Assembly: GCF_000003605.2 (NCBI RefSeq)
Contig: NW_003122412.1
Coordinates: 41,700 to 86,850, forward strand
From: Saccoglossus kowalevskii
Lineage: Eukaryota; Hemichordata; Enteropneusta; Harrimaniidae
Direction of reading: 5' to 3'
Length of the DNA stretch: 45,151 nucleotides
In this document: in pieces, positions 10,925-23,296 of the stretch
Numbering within the stretch: position 1 is the first letter of the stretch
Layout of the letters: every line of letters starts with the position of its first letter
The notes under the pieces: generated by a model
Database searches by the model: none
What the model was told of the DNA's origin: nothing
The model's input: only the letters and a program-made list of their open reading frames with translations
Program-made: the position numbers and the translations under genes

Positions 10925-11979
10925 GATGATTTTATAGATAATTTGAAAATATAAATCTTGAATTTGTCATTAATATGTTTGTCTACTTACATAATTCACT
11001 TTTATCTGCTTGTATTTTGGAGTTCTTATCAATACCTCAAGGATATTTGTTTTCTATTTTCTTTCCTAGAAATTCGAAACTTTTATATGAATTTGGATAT
11101 TCTTTTGGTAAGATGTTCTTTCTACTTTTTGTTTTACAAATAAGTTACTTTGGCCGATTTGGCCCTTCGTTATTATACACGGATATGTAAATACATGTAA
11201 ATGATAGAGTCTCAACAAACTTAAAGCAGGTGAACAGTATTGTGTTGCTCATCACAACACCTTATTTTTTTAGGAAAATCAAAGATAAAATATTTTTTAT
11301 TACCTTGTGAACTGGGTTGTTTTATTAGGTATTAGTATATATTATGTACAGGCTAAGCACGTATTGTTGATGAACGTACTACGAGTTCAGAACGGCTATT
11401 TATATTGACTAATAACACAACCAGTCTGAGTTCTCGCGTGATTTAGGATATCCGTGCATTTGATGCGTTATTGTTTTTGTCGACAGCAAATAATGGACTG
11501 GTTAAAGTGCAAATTATAAATACCGTAAATCACCCGGACAATTTGTTTAAAGAAATTAAGAACAACATGTCTGAAAAATCAGACAATGGCACGGTCTATT
11601 TTGAATAAGGCACATTAAGTCGAAATCCTTGATATGATACTGTTATGCTAGTTACTTCAACACCTTAAAAATTAAAGCAGACAAAAACTAGCATTTTGTA
11701 GGGGAAATTAAATTCACGTTGGTACAATCGTTGAATTGCTCTGTGGCTGCGGTGTTGAGTGTGGTGCATATTTTAACATTTGGGGCCATGATCAGACAGC
11801 AAACAGCGCACGTAAATTACAAGTGAAATCATGTTCATACAATGGGTAGAATCTCGCTCGCTAGCAAAAACAAAAACACTAAAATTGCAAGACAGTCTTT
11901 TGATGTCGTTTTCTTGTATATTTTTTTCACTGAATAAAGGTTAAAACCACGCCTTGATAATAGAGTGATTTCGGGAATT
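10925..11979. other. Intergenic between receptors B and C
   Basis: Probably the 3' UTR of B, then AT-rich spacer. AATAAA at 11933-11938 is a possible polyadenylation signal for B. Two overlapping open frames at 10958-11190 are short and hydrophobic, with no family motif. I regard them as chance. Confidence 0.35.
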
Positions 11980-12028
11980 GGGAATACCCGCCAACTATCA
12001 TACAATCACCTCATGCAGGGTATTTCCC
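11980..12028 (+). promoter_or_regulatory. Rel/Dorsal-type sites upstream of receptor C
   Basis: GGGAATACCC (11980-11989) and GGGTATTTCCC (12018-12028) fit the looser Rel/Dorsal pattern of GGG, four or five A/T, then CC, though not the strict vertebrate consensus. They lie 100-150 bp before the ATG at 12129, the same position as the sites of the other receptors. I see no TATA box here. Confidence 0.4.
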
Positions 12029-12128
12029 AATTTTTGTGGGTTTGTTCCCAACCTGCCGATCCTTCACATTAATGAAATGGTTGCCTTGAACATTGGTACA
12101 TACCTTTCTGAAATCCATACTTCGAATT

Positions 12129-15100
12129 ATGGCTGTTAGCAGGAAATTGTCCGCATACTATTGGCTCGCATGTCTCACCATTCTACTAACAATTACCAAG
12201 GCCGAAAAACAGTGCAACGATGGCGAGTTTTTTAAAACCGGCGAATGTCATATATGTGAGAGCATTTGTTACGGTTCCAACGCCGTGAAGGAGTGTAACC
12301 AGTGTTGGACACGTAAGTACCAGTCGCCAACTGATCTACTAAGTAATCGATAAATCATTGTTGATAACAAAAATGTATTGTTCAAGCAGCATATCGCCGA
12401 TCGGTTATCGGATTTGAACTCGGGTTTTCCAGTTTCACGGTGTTGTTTTCAAGTTTGTGTAGTGCACACAACCAGTGAATTGAAATTTGTCCCGAATTGG
12501 CCATTGAATAATAACATCCAAAAAAAAATACTGTTGTAACTGAGTTTGCCAACTAATCAAATAAGGGCTCTTATATCGCTTCGGTACGGCAGGACTTAAA
12601 CAGAGCTAACAATAGATCGACACCGTACTACGTCCCACACAAACAAATTAAACAATTACAAACTCTCTCGAAATGATCAAGATAGGGAATAAAAATGTTG
12701 GCTGATGTTAGAGTACATATCAGAGTAATTAATTTCCACGTACACGGAAGATGGGATAAGAAAAAAAACAACAACAACTACGCCACAAAACTTGGAACGA
12801 TTCCAATTGACGGGTGCTTACTGTGTCCATTGTTAACGGCAAACAATGATATTACTGTTAAACCCAATACACTGAATGAGACCATAGGTAAATAACAGCT
12901 CCCCTGCACATGAATTGTTTATTGTTGATGCTCTAATCTGCCACCCTGGCATATGCTGCAATATAAAATCCATTTAACAATTAAACTATATATCAAACAA
13001 TGAATCAATCCTACATTCCAAATTTGTAATTATTATGATGATTTGTATACTTGTGTGTCTTACACATTGTTTTGTTTTATTCTGGAGTTCATAACTTTCC
13101 ATATAATTTCACATTTTTTATGGGTTTTTTTGACTTATCAACTGGTTATAAATTTAAATATCCAATGAGTTAAATATTATTTCTACTCTAACAAATAAGT
13201 TACAAATAACTTAGTTTTGCCGATGGGGTCGCTCTTTCATCATGTAGGGATTGAATATTTAAATAATGTTCAATTATTGGATGTCAACATATATATATAT
13301 TTGTTATTTCGAGTAGTTGGAGAATTATTAGTACCTTATTTCAAAGAAAAATCATATACCGATTTTTATGTAAATTGATTTTAATCTTATACTTTCATCA
13401 AATAAAACATAAGAAATCTGTATATTGTAACAATGGCATTGTGTTATTCCGACTACAAATATTTTATTAATTGGATTGCAAAATATTGTTGACACATTTC
13501 GTTGATTGTGATTGTAATATTTTTTATCACGATATATATTATACTTTTAAATTCACGTTTACTTTGATTGTTTAACTTTTATACTAGTAATAAGTTATAA
13601 TAAGAATTTACCAGTCTCCCTACACCAAAATGTTGAATACAAATGTATGTGTCTGCGACATGTACCGGTCCCTTACGTTTATAATTACCTCGCGTGATTT
13701 ACGATATCAGTGTGTTTATTCTAATATTTCTTTGTTGTTCTATTAGTAACACAAATGAAAATACTAAAAACAGTCAATTAAAATAGAAAACAAATAAAAA
13801 ACGCGATTTAGAAGAACTAAGAATTTAGGAGTATCTAAAGATTTGCATAAAGTAACTACGATCAAAAGGTCAGACAAATCAAACAATGGAAATCGACAAT
13901 ATGGCGCCTGTCACGGTTATATGGTGACATATTAACACCGCGAAAAACATATAAACTAGATATAGTAGTATATCTTGATAAGCACTCAACATAAATTATT
14001 GTGTTATATCGGTGTATTCGCCTGAATGACCGTGATGTTTGGTAATGTGCGAGTCATAGTAGAACTTTGATCTTGGGCGTATAATGCAAGGTTAATATGA
14101 AACGGTCAACATACTTATATGTGTGAAACCTCGTATACCACCAGGAGAATTTGCTGTACATTTGACTTTGAATTATAACTCATTTAACCTTTCTTCCCGC
14201 ATAATTATTTTACTGAATCAAGTTTCATATTAGTTACATCGTGGCTTTCTCTACAGTAACGTTATCGCTGCTTTACAAACAATCTGCTTATATAGCTGTC
14301 AGGGAAGGATTGAGACTGTAAACGGGGGTGGTGTGAACCGGAGATCTTTATTCGGAGTCTTGACATCAGATAAGTACAAAAGTTGTTTCTGGGCGTTGGC
14401 CCAACGGCCAAGCCCAGAGAGCAAACAAGTGGACCAGGTCCGGTGTGTCTCCCTGAGTATATATCTGTGTCCTCTCTTTAAGTCTAAAGTAACATGTCTT
14501 TTTGTAAGCTAAATCACGTGATTCAAATTGAACATTGAAAGTGATTCAATACACCCGCATAAGTTTCCCGAAATACATTGAATAAAAATACAAAAGTGAT
14601 TTTAGCACCTCCACATCGTGGGTAAATTTGTCGCAGGTGATAATGTTTTACGAATTATATTGTTACAAGCGGTGTCATACACTGCCAGCTGCCCATATAA
14701 GACATACTTGCTAAAAGCGACACGGATTTTGTTTCAGAAACCACTCTTGTAGATAGCAATGTGAAGATAGGCTTGGTATTGTTTCAATACAAGCGCCACC
14801 CGTGGGAATCCTAACCAAGTCCATGACGGGTGTCTGTACGAGCGATATGACATAGCTTAAATTAATAAAAAAAGATAGAATGAACAAATCTACAATGTCT
14901 CGTGTCTTGAAACTCTTTCAATTTTATGCAGACAGATTCAATGTTATCGCCAGTTGTTCTAATGAATGTGTGGCCGTATGAGGGAAAAACAACAGCATTA
15001 TCGTTTTCAAAAAATGGTGGCGCTATATACGTGACCTCATACATTACATTAAAGCGAGAGAGTCGTCATCTGCGATGCGTCAGATGGCCATAGCGTGTTA

Positions 15101-16358
15101 TTGTTTACAAACAAGAGTCTACCTTGTGTGTTTTAGCCTGTGTTGTTATCGTCGCTTGGGACTCAATTCCCAGGCGTTCGCAGGTGACGACCCTCCCGCT
15201 TTAATACATTAAATGGTTTAGTTTCAGAAGCAATGTTATAAACTTATAACATTGTGCAGCCGTGACTAATCTGAAAGTCCAATTCTCAACTCATGTATTA
15301 TGATGAGCCATGGCAAATGAAACTACTCATGATTGTTCATTTCATCTCGTCCTAACGTTTTTTGGTGGATTGGTCTTGAAATATTAAATCACTCTAGAGG
15401 GCGCAATGCATGTCTTTTGGGGCGTAGTAACTCATGTTAATCACATTTGATCAGCGAAAATGTTTTTATATAGAAAAGTAAAACTATAGCGGAAAGATTC
15501 TAGTTATAAAGTTAAAGTCTTCTCTATACTGTTATATGTATAGTCAAGGGTCATACAAACGCATAAAACTATCGTGTACTTCTTGTTATTTAATTTTAAT
15601 TTAAAATGACTCGCCGTATATGATTATAGTATTGACCTTTTCATTACTAACACCAATACTAAATCTCCCTTTGTTATAGGATCCACAAGTGACGCAACAT
15701 CAACATTTACCAGTTCTCATCAAATCACAAAAGAACCAATCAAATATGTTATTGACACCGACTTGAAGGTAGAAGTAGGTAAGTGCATATTTACATTGCA
15801 AGACAACTTGCATTAGTATGACGTAATCATATATATGCACATCATCGTATTTAAATATTTCATTATGCACCATATCTTTTTTCCATTACAGAGAAAATAA
15901 AAGAGATGGATGCAGTTATGCTATTTGTTATATGCGCGTTATGTGTTCTGGTTATATGCGGGATTATTTTGGTTTTATTTGTTTTTGTACTGAGGAGATC
16001 GTGGACACCTCGTGGAAGTGGAAACAACCCAGTAGATACCGAAGGTAAATGCAGTACAATAATATAACGCCCATACAAACGGTCTAAACAGGTTGTTGTA
16101 ATAGTACTAAGGGCTATTACAATGAATGTTCAATATTTCGAAACATATTGATATAGTTATCTAGTTTAAATACGATGACAGTAATATGAACCGAGACAAT
16201 GTATTTTATTTTATGCAGCACGACTCGGCGCGTCAGGTGATGTGGAAGTTGGTGTAATTCGACATAGTGCCGGAATTAATGGTCACCGACCAATACAAGA
16301 CCACGAGAAACATTCTTCTGATGTGCCTGGGACCCCTAGCCTCATGGAAAATGTTTAA
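12129..16358 (+). CDS. Receptor C: single-module BCMA/TACI-like TNF receptor
   Basis: Exons: 12129-12312, 15680-15778, 15892-16044, 16219-16358, all phase 1. The joined frame is 576 bases (191 aa). Signal-peptide core at residues 12-25. One cysteine-rich module has Cys 29, 40, 43, 47, 56, 59, spacing x10-x2-x3-x8-x2, followed by Trp. The C-x2-C-x3-C core resembles BCMA and TACI rather than Fn14. A Ser/Thr-rich stalk covers 62-94, the membrane segment 103-125 (very hydrophobic, ends RRSW), and the tail contains PIQDHE at 170-175, which resembles but does not strictly match a TRAF motif. Intron 1 is 3.4 kb, unusually long for this locus, and could hide another exon. A segment at about 12840-12890 ends in a phase-1 GTAAAT donor and encodes Thr/Asn-rich sequence, but has no good acceptor. 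Start chosen as the first ATG before a signal peptide. Confidence 0.75.
14291..14667 (+). mobile_element. Possible solo LTR in intron 1 of receptor C
   Basis: The segment could run from TGTCAGGGAAGG (about 14297) to TTGTTACA (about 14667). It contains a TATATA-like box near 14457, AATAAA near 14580 and a strong hairpin at 14389-14417 (CTGGGC..TTGGCC / GGCCAA.GCCCAG). What follows (AGCGGTGTCA) faintly resembles a gypsy-type primer-binding start. I see no clear target-site duplication and no gag or pol. Tentative. Confidence 0.2.
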
Positions 16359-19060
16359 GCCAGTGTATTATCGCCAGAACAATTAGAGAGCACCACTAAA
16401 TAAGCAAATAAGCATAGTATGTATTCACCTAATGGAATGCACATGCGTGAATGTGAAGTATTTGTATCGTTTCACTATTACAGAGCGCATGCGCATTTTA
16501 TACTAAAATACAGTGTACTATGGTCAAACATTATAGCAAAGAATACATCTATATTGCCGCATAAATCACCACAATTGTGACTATTGAGAACAAAATTGTT
16601 TTATATTTCGATAGTGATTGCCAATATCCAGTGGATAAGCTTTAGTGTAAAATTCCTGTATTATAATTTTTCAAATGGTCACAAGCTGCGTTTATAATAG
16701 CACTATAATATGTAATGTAATATCATATTTATAATAACTACAAACAGTTACTTATGATGATTTTTTTGTCTAACATCAGTTTTATTGGCATCTTTATATA
16801 GTATGAATATCCATCGTATTGGATATAAAATATTTATTTATTTTGGACAGTTTGGTTATTTTGGTTCAGTAAAACGTGAATTAAGAAAGCAGTGGCAAAA
16901 ATGCAGCTCGTGACCCTTCAACACATTGCAATCTAACCACCCATGACTGTACATAATGGTCTGAGTCGTGACACGGGGTTGTAAGTGGTCTATGGCAATA
17001 CAGTAATTGCACAGAGTACATTTTTGCCGAAAACCCAGACGCGGTCTTATAGATACATGTATATAGCAGATGTTTGCTACATTTCAAAACTCATGCCTGA
17101 GTACTATATGCACCCGTGACATTGACTTTGACCATTAGGATACGGACCCTGAATATATTAGAATGACCTTTAATACAGCAAGCTCCAGCGGATCGTGCAT
17201 TATATTTAATTTAGTCATTATTTGATTTGACAATTCATCTTCTATAAATAGCATGATGGGGTTGCCAGGACAACTAAATCGACGACTACACATGTACGCA
17301 ATGGCCGTAAGGGAAATACGTTAAGACATGCACCACAAGCAAAAATGTTAAACACCCAGACAGAAGACCTATCTTCTATGATTGAAATATTTACACCTAC
17401 AGAATCGCAGATGATTATCCATTGTCCAAGTGTATGTTTAGTTAATTAAAATAATGACTATTGGTAAGCACAATATTCAAAATAGATAATTAGTGTCATA
17501 ATAGTGTATACACTCTGTGTAGTATGTAGAAAATAATAGTTAGTGGTGCTGTAGAGTAGTTCCATATCATTGTACGAGGTTGCATCGGTCGGTTTATATA
17601 AACCAATACAATAATTTATGTTATCTCATGTTTGTCTATTCACATGTCATTGTGGCAACACAACATTAAAGTAAAATGGTTTCGAAAAATGTCATTTACA
17701 TTCATCGACGGTAGTGTATTTACGTATTTATTTATTGACAAATGTCTGAATCCTGGATCATTTACTTTTAATATTGCAGTCACTAAACTGATATAAGAGT
17801 TATTGCACGTGCATACAGTGTTATTGTATTGTCAGTGGTGAGATATGTAATTACCGGAATATGAATAATCTTTTGTGACTGGTTTAACGTTAAGCATTAC
17901 TGTAGATAGGATTTTTATTTGCTGGATTTAATTTAAGTAGATTTGGTGCTCAATGAATAGTCACTAGATTTAAAGTCACTGGTTTGTAAAGGAAAAAATA
18001 TCTTCTGTTGCCAACTTTGAGTATTAGCTAGGTTTTAGCTTAGCGTATTTACCTAGTATCAGTCAAATAGTCGGGAATAAAACCCAGCTAATAAACATGT
18101 AAACATAATTTAAGATGAAGTTTTTTGTGTAACTACTACATAGATTGTACTTTGTAAGTGAGACGTCAATGATGATAATAACACAGTGTTGTGTTGTATT
18201 TTATTTTACATAAAAACACAGTTATTTGAGTATTGACTTCAGTCTTTGCAATGCAATCTTGAAGACGTTTTCGTTGTAACTTATTTTTCATATTGTCACC
18301 TCGGGATGGGCTTTGTGAATATGATATGGGGAATGTGATCTTTTCTCCTATTACGCGAATTGAAATATTCCTTGGCTCTATGTTGTCAAGTATATGTGTT
18401 TCATAATCTTTGTGTAGACCCAGATGATTACAGCACAGCTCATCACCTGATATGTAGATTGTATACAACTGTTCAGTAATACAGTGAATACAGTGAGTTG
18501 AAATAAATGGAAAATAAATATATTAATTGTAATCATATTTGTTTCTTGTTTATACATACATCATTTTCGCATGTTTAACCCTACCATCGATTTTAAGTCT
18601 GCAAGTGACTTGAAAAGTTTCCGGTAAATCACGAATTACCTAACACAAGTTTCAAAATATTCATGTTGGTTATATTATCCATGCATACAAGATGTCCAGT
18701 CAATAATGTCAACATCGCGAGTCAGGAAAATGACAGCAGTTACTAATATCTACATATCGAGTCTGATAATTAGACCACAGGGGGCCCAGGAACTATGATC
18801 AATTGTATGCAGTCTCTATGAGGGGGAGGGGGAGGAGGGTATCGGCATGTATCTAAGAAACAGACAAAGGATGAAGGCTCCAGCGAGCTCATATTTTTTA
18901 AACTGGAAAAAACAGACGAACAAAATGAAAAATAAAATCTATAAAAAATACCAGGTTGAAGAATATTAGTTGCTTTTTCATTTTTCGCCAAAGGCTTACC
19001 TATATTTTACGTATATCTGCAGAATAAATCAAGAAAACTACACAAATTGACTCCAATTAT
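16359..19060. other. Intergenic after receptor C, nothing firm
   Basis: AT-rich sequence. The only open frame that looks slightly gene-like is on the minus strand at 18166-18468 (100 codons, mixed composition, preceded by an AG that could be an acceptor). I recognise no family in it. No clear AATAAA close to the stop of receptor C was found; AATAAA occurs near 18502. Confidence 0.35.
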
Positions 19061-19262
19061 GAATAATTAATGGTTGGCCCGAACGCACAGCACAGTTGGA
19101 GGCGTGGCCTGTTCAGAATTTGTCAACAACCAATCATAAGACTGGTTACGAACCACATCGAGGTTACGACTCGGTTAGCCTTGCTCAACTGGTTTGTAAC
19201 CTGTCTTGTGATTGGTTCTTCGAACTGTGCCGTGCGTTCGAGCCAACCGTTAATTATCATAA
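19060..19262. repeat. Palindromic foldback/MITE-like element next to the gap
   Basis: Its two arms are imperfect reverse complements. The left arm starts TTAATGGTTGGCCCGAACG and includes AACCAATCATAAGACTGG. The right arm includes GTCTTGTGATTGGTT and ends CGTTCGAGCCAACCGTTAA. CCAAT and its complement appear in both arms. The element ends 3-4 bases before the run of N, which suggests the hairpin itself hampered assembly. Confidence 0.6.
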
Positions 19263-19265
19263 ATG

Positions 19266-19745
19266 NNNNNNNNNNNNNNNNNNNNNNNNNNNNNNNNNNN
19301 NNNNNNNNNNNNNNNNNNNNNNNNNNNNNNNNNNNNNNNNNNNNNNNNNNNNNNNNNNNNNNNNNNNNNNNNNNNNNNNNNNNNNNNNNNNNNNNNNNNN
19401 NNNNNNNNNNNNNNNNNNNNNNNNNNNNNNNNNNNNNNNNNNNNNNNNNNNNNNNNNNNNNNNNNNNNNNNNNNNNNNNNNNNNNNNNNNNNNNNNNNNN
19501 NNNNNNNNNNNNNNNNNNNNNNNNNNNNNNNNNNNNNNNNNNNNNNNNNNNNNNNNNNNNNNNNNNNNNNNNNNNNNNNNNNNNNNNNNNNNNNNNNNNN
19601 NNNNNNNNNNNNNNNNNNNNNNNNNNNNNNNNNNNNNNNNNNNNNNNNNNNNNNNNNNNNNNNNNNNNNNNNNNNNNNNNNNNNNNNNNNNNNNNNNNNN
19701 NNNNNNNNNNNNNNNNNNNNNNNNNNNNNNNNNNNNNNNNNNNNN
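19266..19745. other. Assembly gap (480 N)
   Basis: Unbroken run of N. Any reading frame crossing it is an artefact. The true size and content are unknown. Confidence 0.99.
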
Positions 19746-20159
19746 AAAAAATGGAACATTGAATGGTCCGAAGAACTCTCCGGCTCAAATTCTCCACCAT
19801 TGCTGCGCCGTGTGTAGAGATGTACTCGCATATTACCCTCGTAATGCTCTTCATTCGGTTAGAGGGCCTTTTACGTCTTGACATTCAATTTTATAGTGAA
19901 TTTTGTCATCTAGTCGTTTTACAGTTTCTATAATGTAATTTCCCTGGATTATTCTTTACGATTTTTTTATTTGGATGTAAATTCTTGTACGTACGAGAAA
20001 AATGACACATTTTTACAGTGTACGAAAAACATATTTGATCGATTACGTTGTACGTCTAGCCTGTGATTACATAATTACGGAATTTATTTTTTCAATTTAC
20101 GTAGTACGAAAAAAATGAACGAAAATAACCCCTGCCCCCTCTCTGTATAGTTGTCACCA

Positions 20160-20740
20160 AGTTTTTGTGGTAATAAATATGCTAATGAGTCACACTCCAA
20201 ACACTGGTGGCGCTCTCACTCCCGTTCATCTCGTTCGGGTTTTCGGCACGTTCGGGTTTTCGGGTACCAGTTTTTGGAGTGTGTTAATGAGTTGGCTGGT
20301 TCCCGCCTCAAGTGTCATGGCGCACCAAGCCACAAGAGGCCGGTAACTAGTAACGAATCCGGCATTCTGATTGGTCCATCACTTTCTCGTTCCTTGTTCT
20401 ATTTACCGGGACGTACCATATATAAAGCAGGAGTTTCCCACGCTCACAAAAGTTATAATATAAAACTGTTTTTGTTGTTGTTATCACTTTGCACGAAAAT
20501 AGAGAGAAATGTTAGAACCACCTCAAGTATGGAGTCGAAGCAGGGGAATGAATGAATGTGGTGTTGTTGTAGTATTACACACACGTTTACGGTTTTCAAA
20601 TTACGTCACTTGGTCACGTGCCTTTGGTTCGGAATCCCGGCCCAGTGGAACATTATTGCGCATTATTGCGATTACTAGTTACCTGCGTCCAACTTACCAC
20701 TCGCAAGGGACGTCGGGAACCAGAGAAGCTAATGAGTAGC
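20160..20740. mobile_element. Foldback-type non-autonomous element with nested inverted repeats
   Basis: An inner inverted repeat pairs CACACTCCAAACACTGGT (about 20190) with ACCAGTTTTTGGAGTGTG (about 20265), with two direct copies of CGTTCGGGTTTTCGG between them. On a larger scale CTGGTTCCCGCC (about 20298) pairs with GTCGGGAACCAG (about 20712), and GGTAACTAGTAAC (about 20341) pairs with ATTACTAGTTACC (about 20671). CTAATGAGT occurs near both ends. The interior contains TATATAAAG near 20421. No transposase is encoded. It may belong with the palindrome at 19060. Confidence 0.45.
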
Positions 20741-21656
20741 ATGATTTGCGCTTCCAACTAATAAGAAAGACAGATTTTGGTCCGATCTGTTTTGTGCAAC
20801 TATGCGCACGCTTGGCCTGCCGCGCAGAATCTTTTGCGAAATCGCACGCCTACTTTCCTCTTTCGGAAGTGTTCCACTCCCGGGTTCTGTAATGTCGCTG
20901 CATATCATGAATAAGTAATAGCAATTGTTGCTGCGGAATCGACCAGTCGTATCGGACCACTATTTAAGTACAGACAAATTGCCACGGCTGAGCCAGTCTA
21001 GTTATCACTGTACAGATATGACAAATCTACAAAGTTACTAATACTGGTCCTCTAATTTGAATAAAAAAGAAATAATAACATATAATGTTTTTTTTTTATT
21101 AATTTGTGTTTTCATGATGACACGGTTTTTTGCAATGTTTTCATTAGTTATATTTTTGGCAATAGACAATCGATAGAATTCTGGTGAGGACATTGGTCAG
21201 AAAGATGATTACAAAAGGAAATGTTAATATTGTGAATGTTTAATATCAAATTTTCAATTGTTGCCATAAAATGATGAATTATTTGTGTTTTATGCAAATT
21301 AACCAATTAAAATAGTATATGTTGGAAATGTAGTGCGCTTTCTGTACTGAACATTTTGTTATGTTCAGTGTTTTAGCCTGAATAACATAGAGGTGATGGC
21401 ATATTTAATAGTTCGAGTAAGTCTGAGCCATGAGTAAAAATATGTAAAAAAACATATTTGATATCAGTTTTTGTATTGACCATTCTGCTACCAATCTTGT
21501 TTTACAGTTAATTTTCAAATAGATAATTATATACCAATCATTTAACAACTTTCTACTACGAAATAAAAGTAAGATAGACAAACTTGTGATTTACAAATAT
21601 TACACACATGAAACACGTTCAGTTCACGTGGACGTATACATGGATAGTGACGACAT
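20741..21656. other. Intergenic before pseudogene D
   Basis: The first 250 bases are relatively GC-rich and may continue the foldback element. The rest is AT-rich with no recognised gene or RNA. Confidence 0.35.
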
Positions 21657-21666
21657 GGGAAATTCC
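21657..21666 (+). promoter_or_regulatory. NF-kB/Rel consensus site upstream of pseudogene D
   Basis: GGGAAATTCC is a strict GGGRNNYYCC match about 350 bp before the former start of gene D. It may be a relic of the promoter layout seen in the intact paralogues. Confidence 0.4.
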
Positions 21667-22011
21667 AATTAGGTAATTGGGAAGGGACTAAACTATGTCA
21701 CTATTTACAGTAATAACAACGAATAATATTGAGATTATACATGCACATAGTTAGCTGGCTATCCAAAGTCCAGACAAATTAAACGAAGCGGAAAATTATT
21801 AGAATGATTAACACATTCCTGTATGAATATATTCGGTAAATGCACTTTACATATCGAAACAACCCCTTCACATCAAACTTGGGAAAATTCACACCACAAA
21901 AAATAAATTCCACTTCGCGTGAGTTTGTCAACTTGATAACACTGTAATGGTCATACCATAGTCGATAACCAAGGACGCAGCATCTTCGCCGTCAACTCTA
22001 CACTGTTAAAA

Positions 22012-23296
22012 ATGAAGCAGAGCGCTAAACGATTCTATAAAAAACGATTTTTACGATATTATTCATTGTATTTGAAGTAACGAGTCTGGGTAACCAGTGC
22101 CAAAGTGGGCATTTCTTCAGGGGAGTACATTTTGGTTGCCATCCATGTAAGCTATGTATACTACAACACAACACAACACACTGCCAGGCTGTGAACAGTG
22201 CAGTAAATGAAACCTGTGAGATTACTGTATTTTATCGGATTATGAAAAAAATATGTATTCGTTTAGTTCAAATGGCTACTTTTGATTACCCGTAATTTTA
22301 AAAAGACACAGAAAAATGATCAACCCAGAAGGGGGTAACAATATAGTTTACGCTTTACCAAGACCAAATTCAGCAAAACATGTTTTATTATTTGTAGATG
22401 TGGACCCTTGTGCCCTAGGATGGTTCTATCAAGGAACTAGTTTTGGATTACAACCATGCAAGACATGCAAATCCACCGATGTTTTGCCGGGATGTAGACA
22501 GTGGGGTATGACATTTATTATAATATAACAATGTATAAATTAAATATTATTCAACAAACGTACATTTGTAGAGAAATCGTTGGCACATTCAATTGTTTCC
22601 ACCATGTAGTTATACATGTGTATTTTATTGTTAAATGCAAAGCGTTCATCACATCTCGATCTATATATATTTTTATATAATTCAGCCAATTTATTTCAGC
22701 ATAACCAAATCGTACACAACAACAACACCACAACCGAAATTGACGACTTCTGCTGCTGTGGCGGGTAGTCTCATTAGTTTTACTGGTACAGATTCACACA
22801 TTTTGTTTCTCATATGTAAAACGTACTAAGATTATTTTTTTTCAATATAATAAATACTTAGAATATCTAGTAAAATTTTCTCTCTGTTATGGGATGATTA
22901 TTATTATTATTCCCAGATCTCAATACACAAATCCTATGGATATGTTCAACAGCGGGCTTGGTATTTGTCGGAGTGTTTTTTGCCCTAACCATTTACTACA
23001 TAATTACAAGAAGTAAAATGCAAGGCACTATTGTAAAAATAAAATAAAAGAAATGGATCTCGAAGGTGCCTATACATGCGTTAGATAGCAAAGCTAACAT
23101 TCTACTTTTGAGTTGCATTGTTTCTCACGCGATTTCACTATTTCAACTGTATTTACTTTCAGCAAAATACGAACCCAACAATAAGAAAATTACATCAACG
23201 CTGATTGAGAAACAGGAATCCAAAGATGCTGATCTAAATATGGCACATCCAAGATATCATAATCAACAACTGGTGTGTGGAACGAATGGACACTAA
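22012..23296 (+). pseudogene. Receptor D: decayed Fn14-like TNF receptor
   Basis: All exon types are recognisable but damaged. Exon 1: a candidate ATG at 22012 meets TAA at 22078. The cysteine-rich part (from Cys codon 22098 to 22202) is in another frame and is broken again in a CAACA-type microsatellite about 8 bases longer than the family needs. Exon 2 (22398-22505) keeps the family length of 108 bases and phase 1, but two cysteines are replaced: GC in the core became GL, and the last Cys became Trp. A Thr-rich stalk segment near 22700-22815 is out of phase. The membrane exon (22917-23065) has a good hydrophobic segment, then TAA at 23045 and a length that breaks the phase. The tail exon (23163-23296) is intact, 44 codons plus TAA. 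Several independent lesions make a functional product very unlikely. Confidence 0.8.

Noticed and set aside
12695-12895. Extra exon of receptor C
   Set aside because: It has a phase-1 donor at its end but no acceptable acceptor; the direct join 12312-15680 keeps the frame without it. Kept only as a remark.
19070-19884. Open frames of up to 261 codons across the N run
   Set aside because: They consist mostly of undetermined residues and exist only because N contains no stop.
20421-20739. TATATAAAG followed by an open frame (20509-20739) as a gene
   Set aside because: It lies inside the foldback element, and the peptide shows no family feature.
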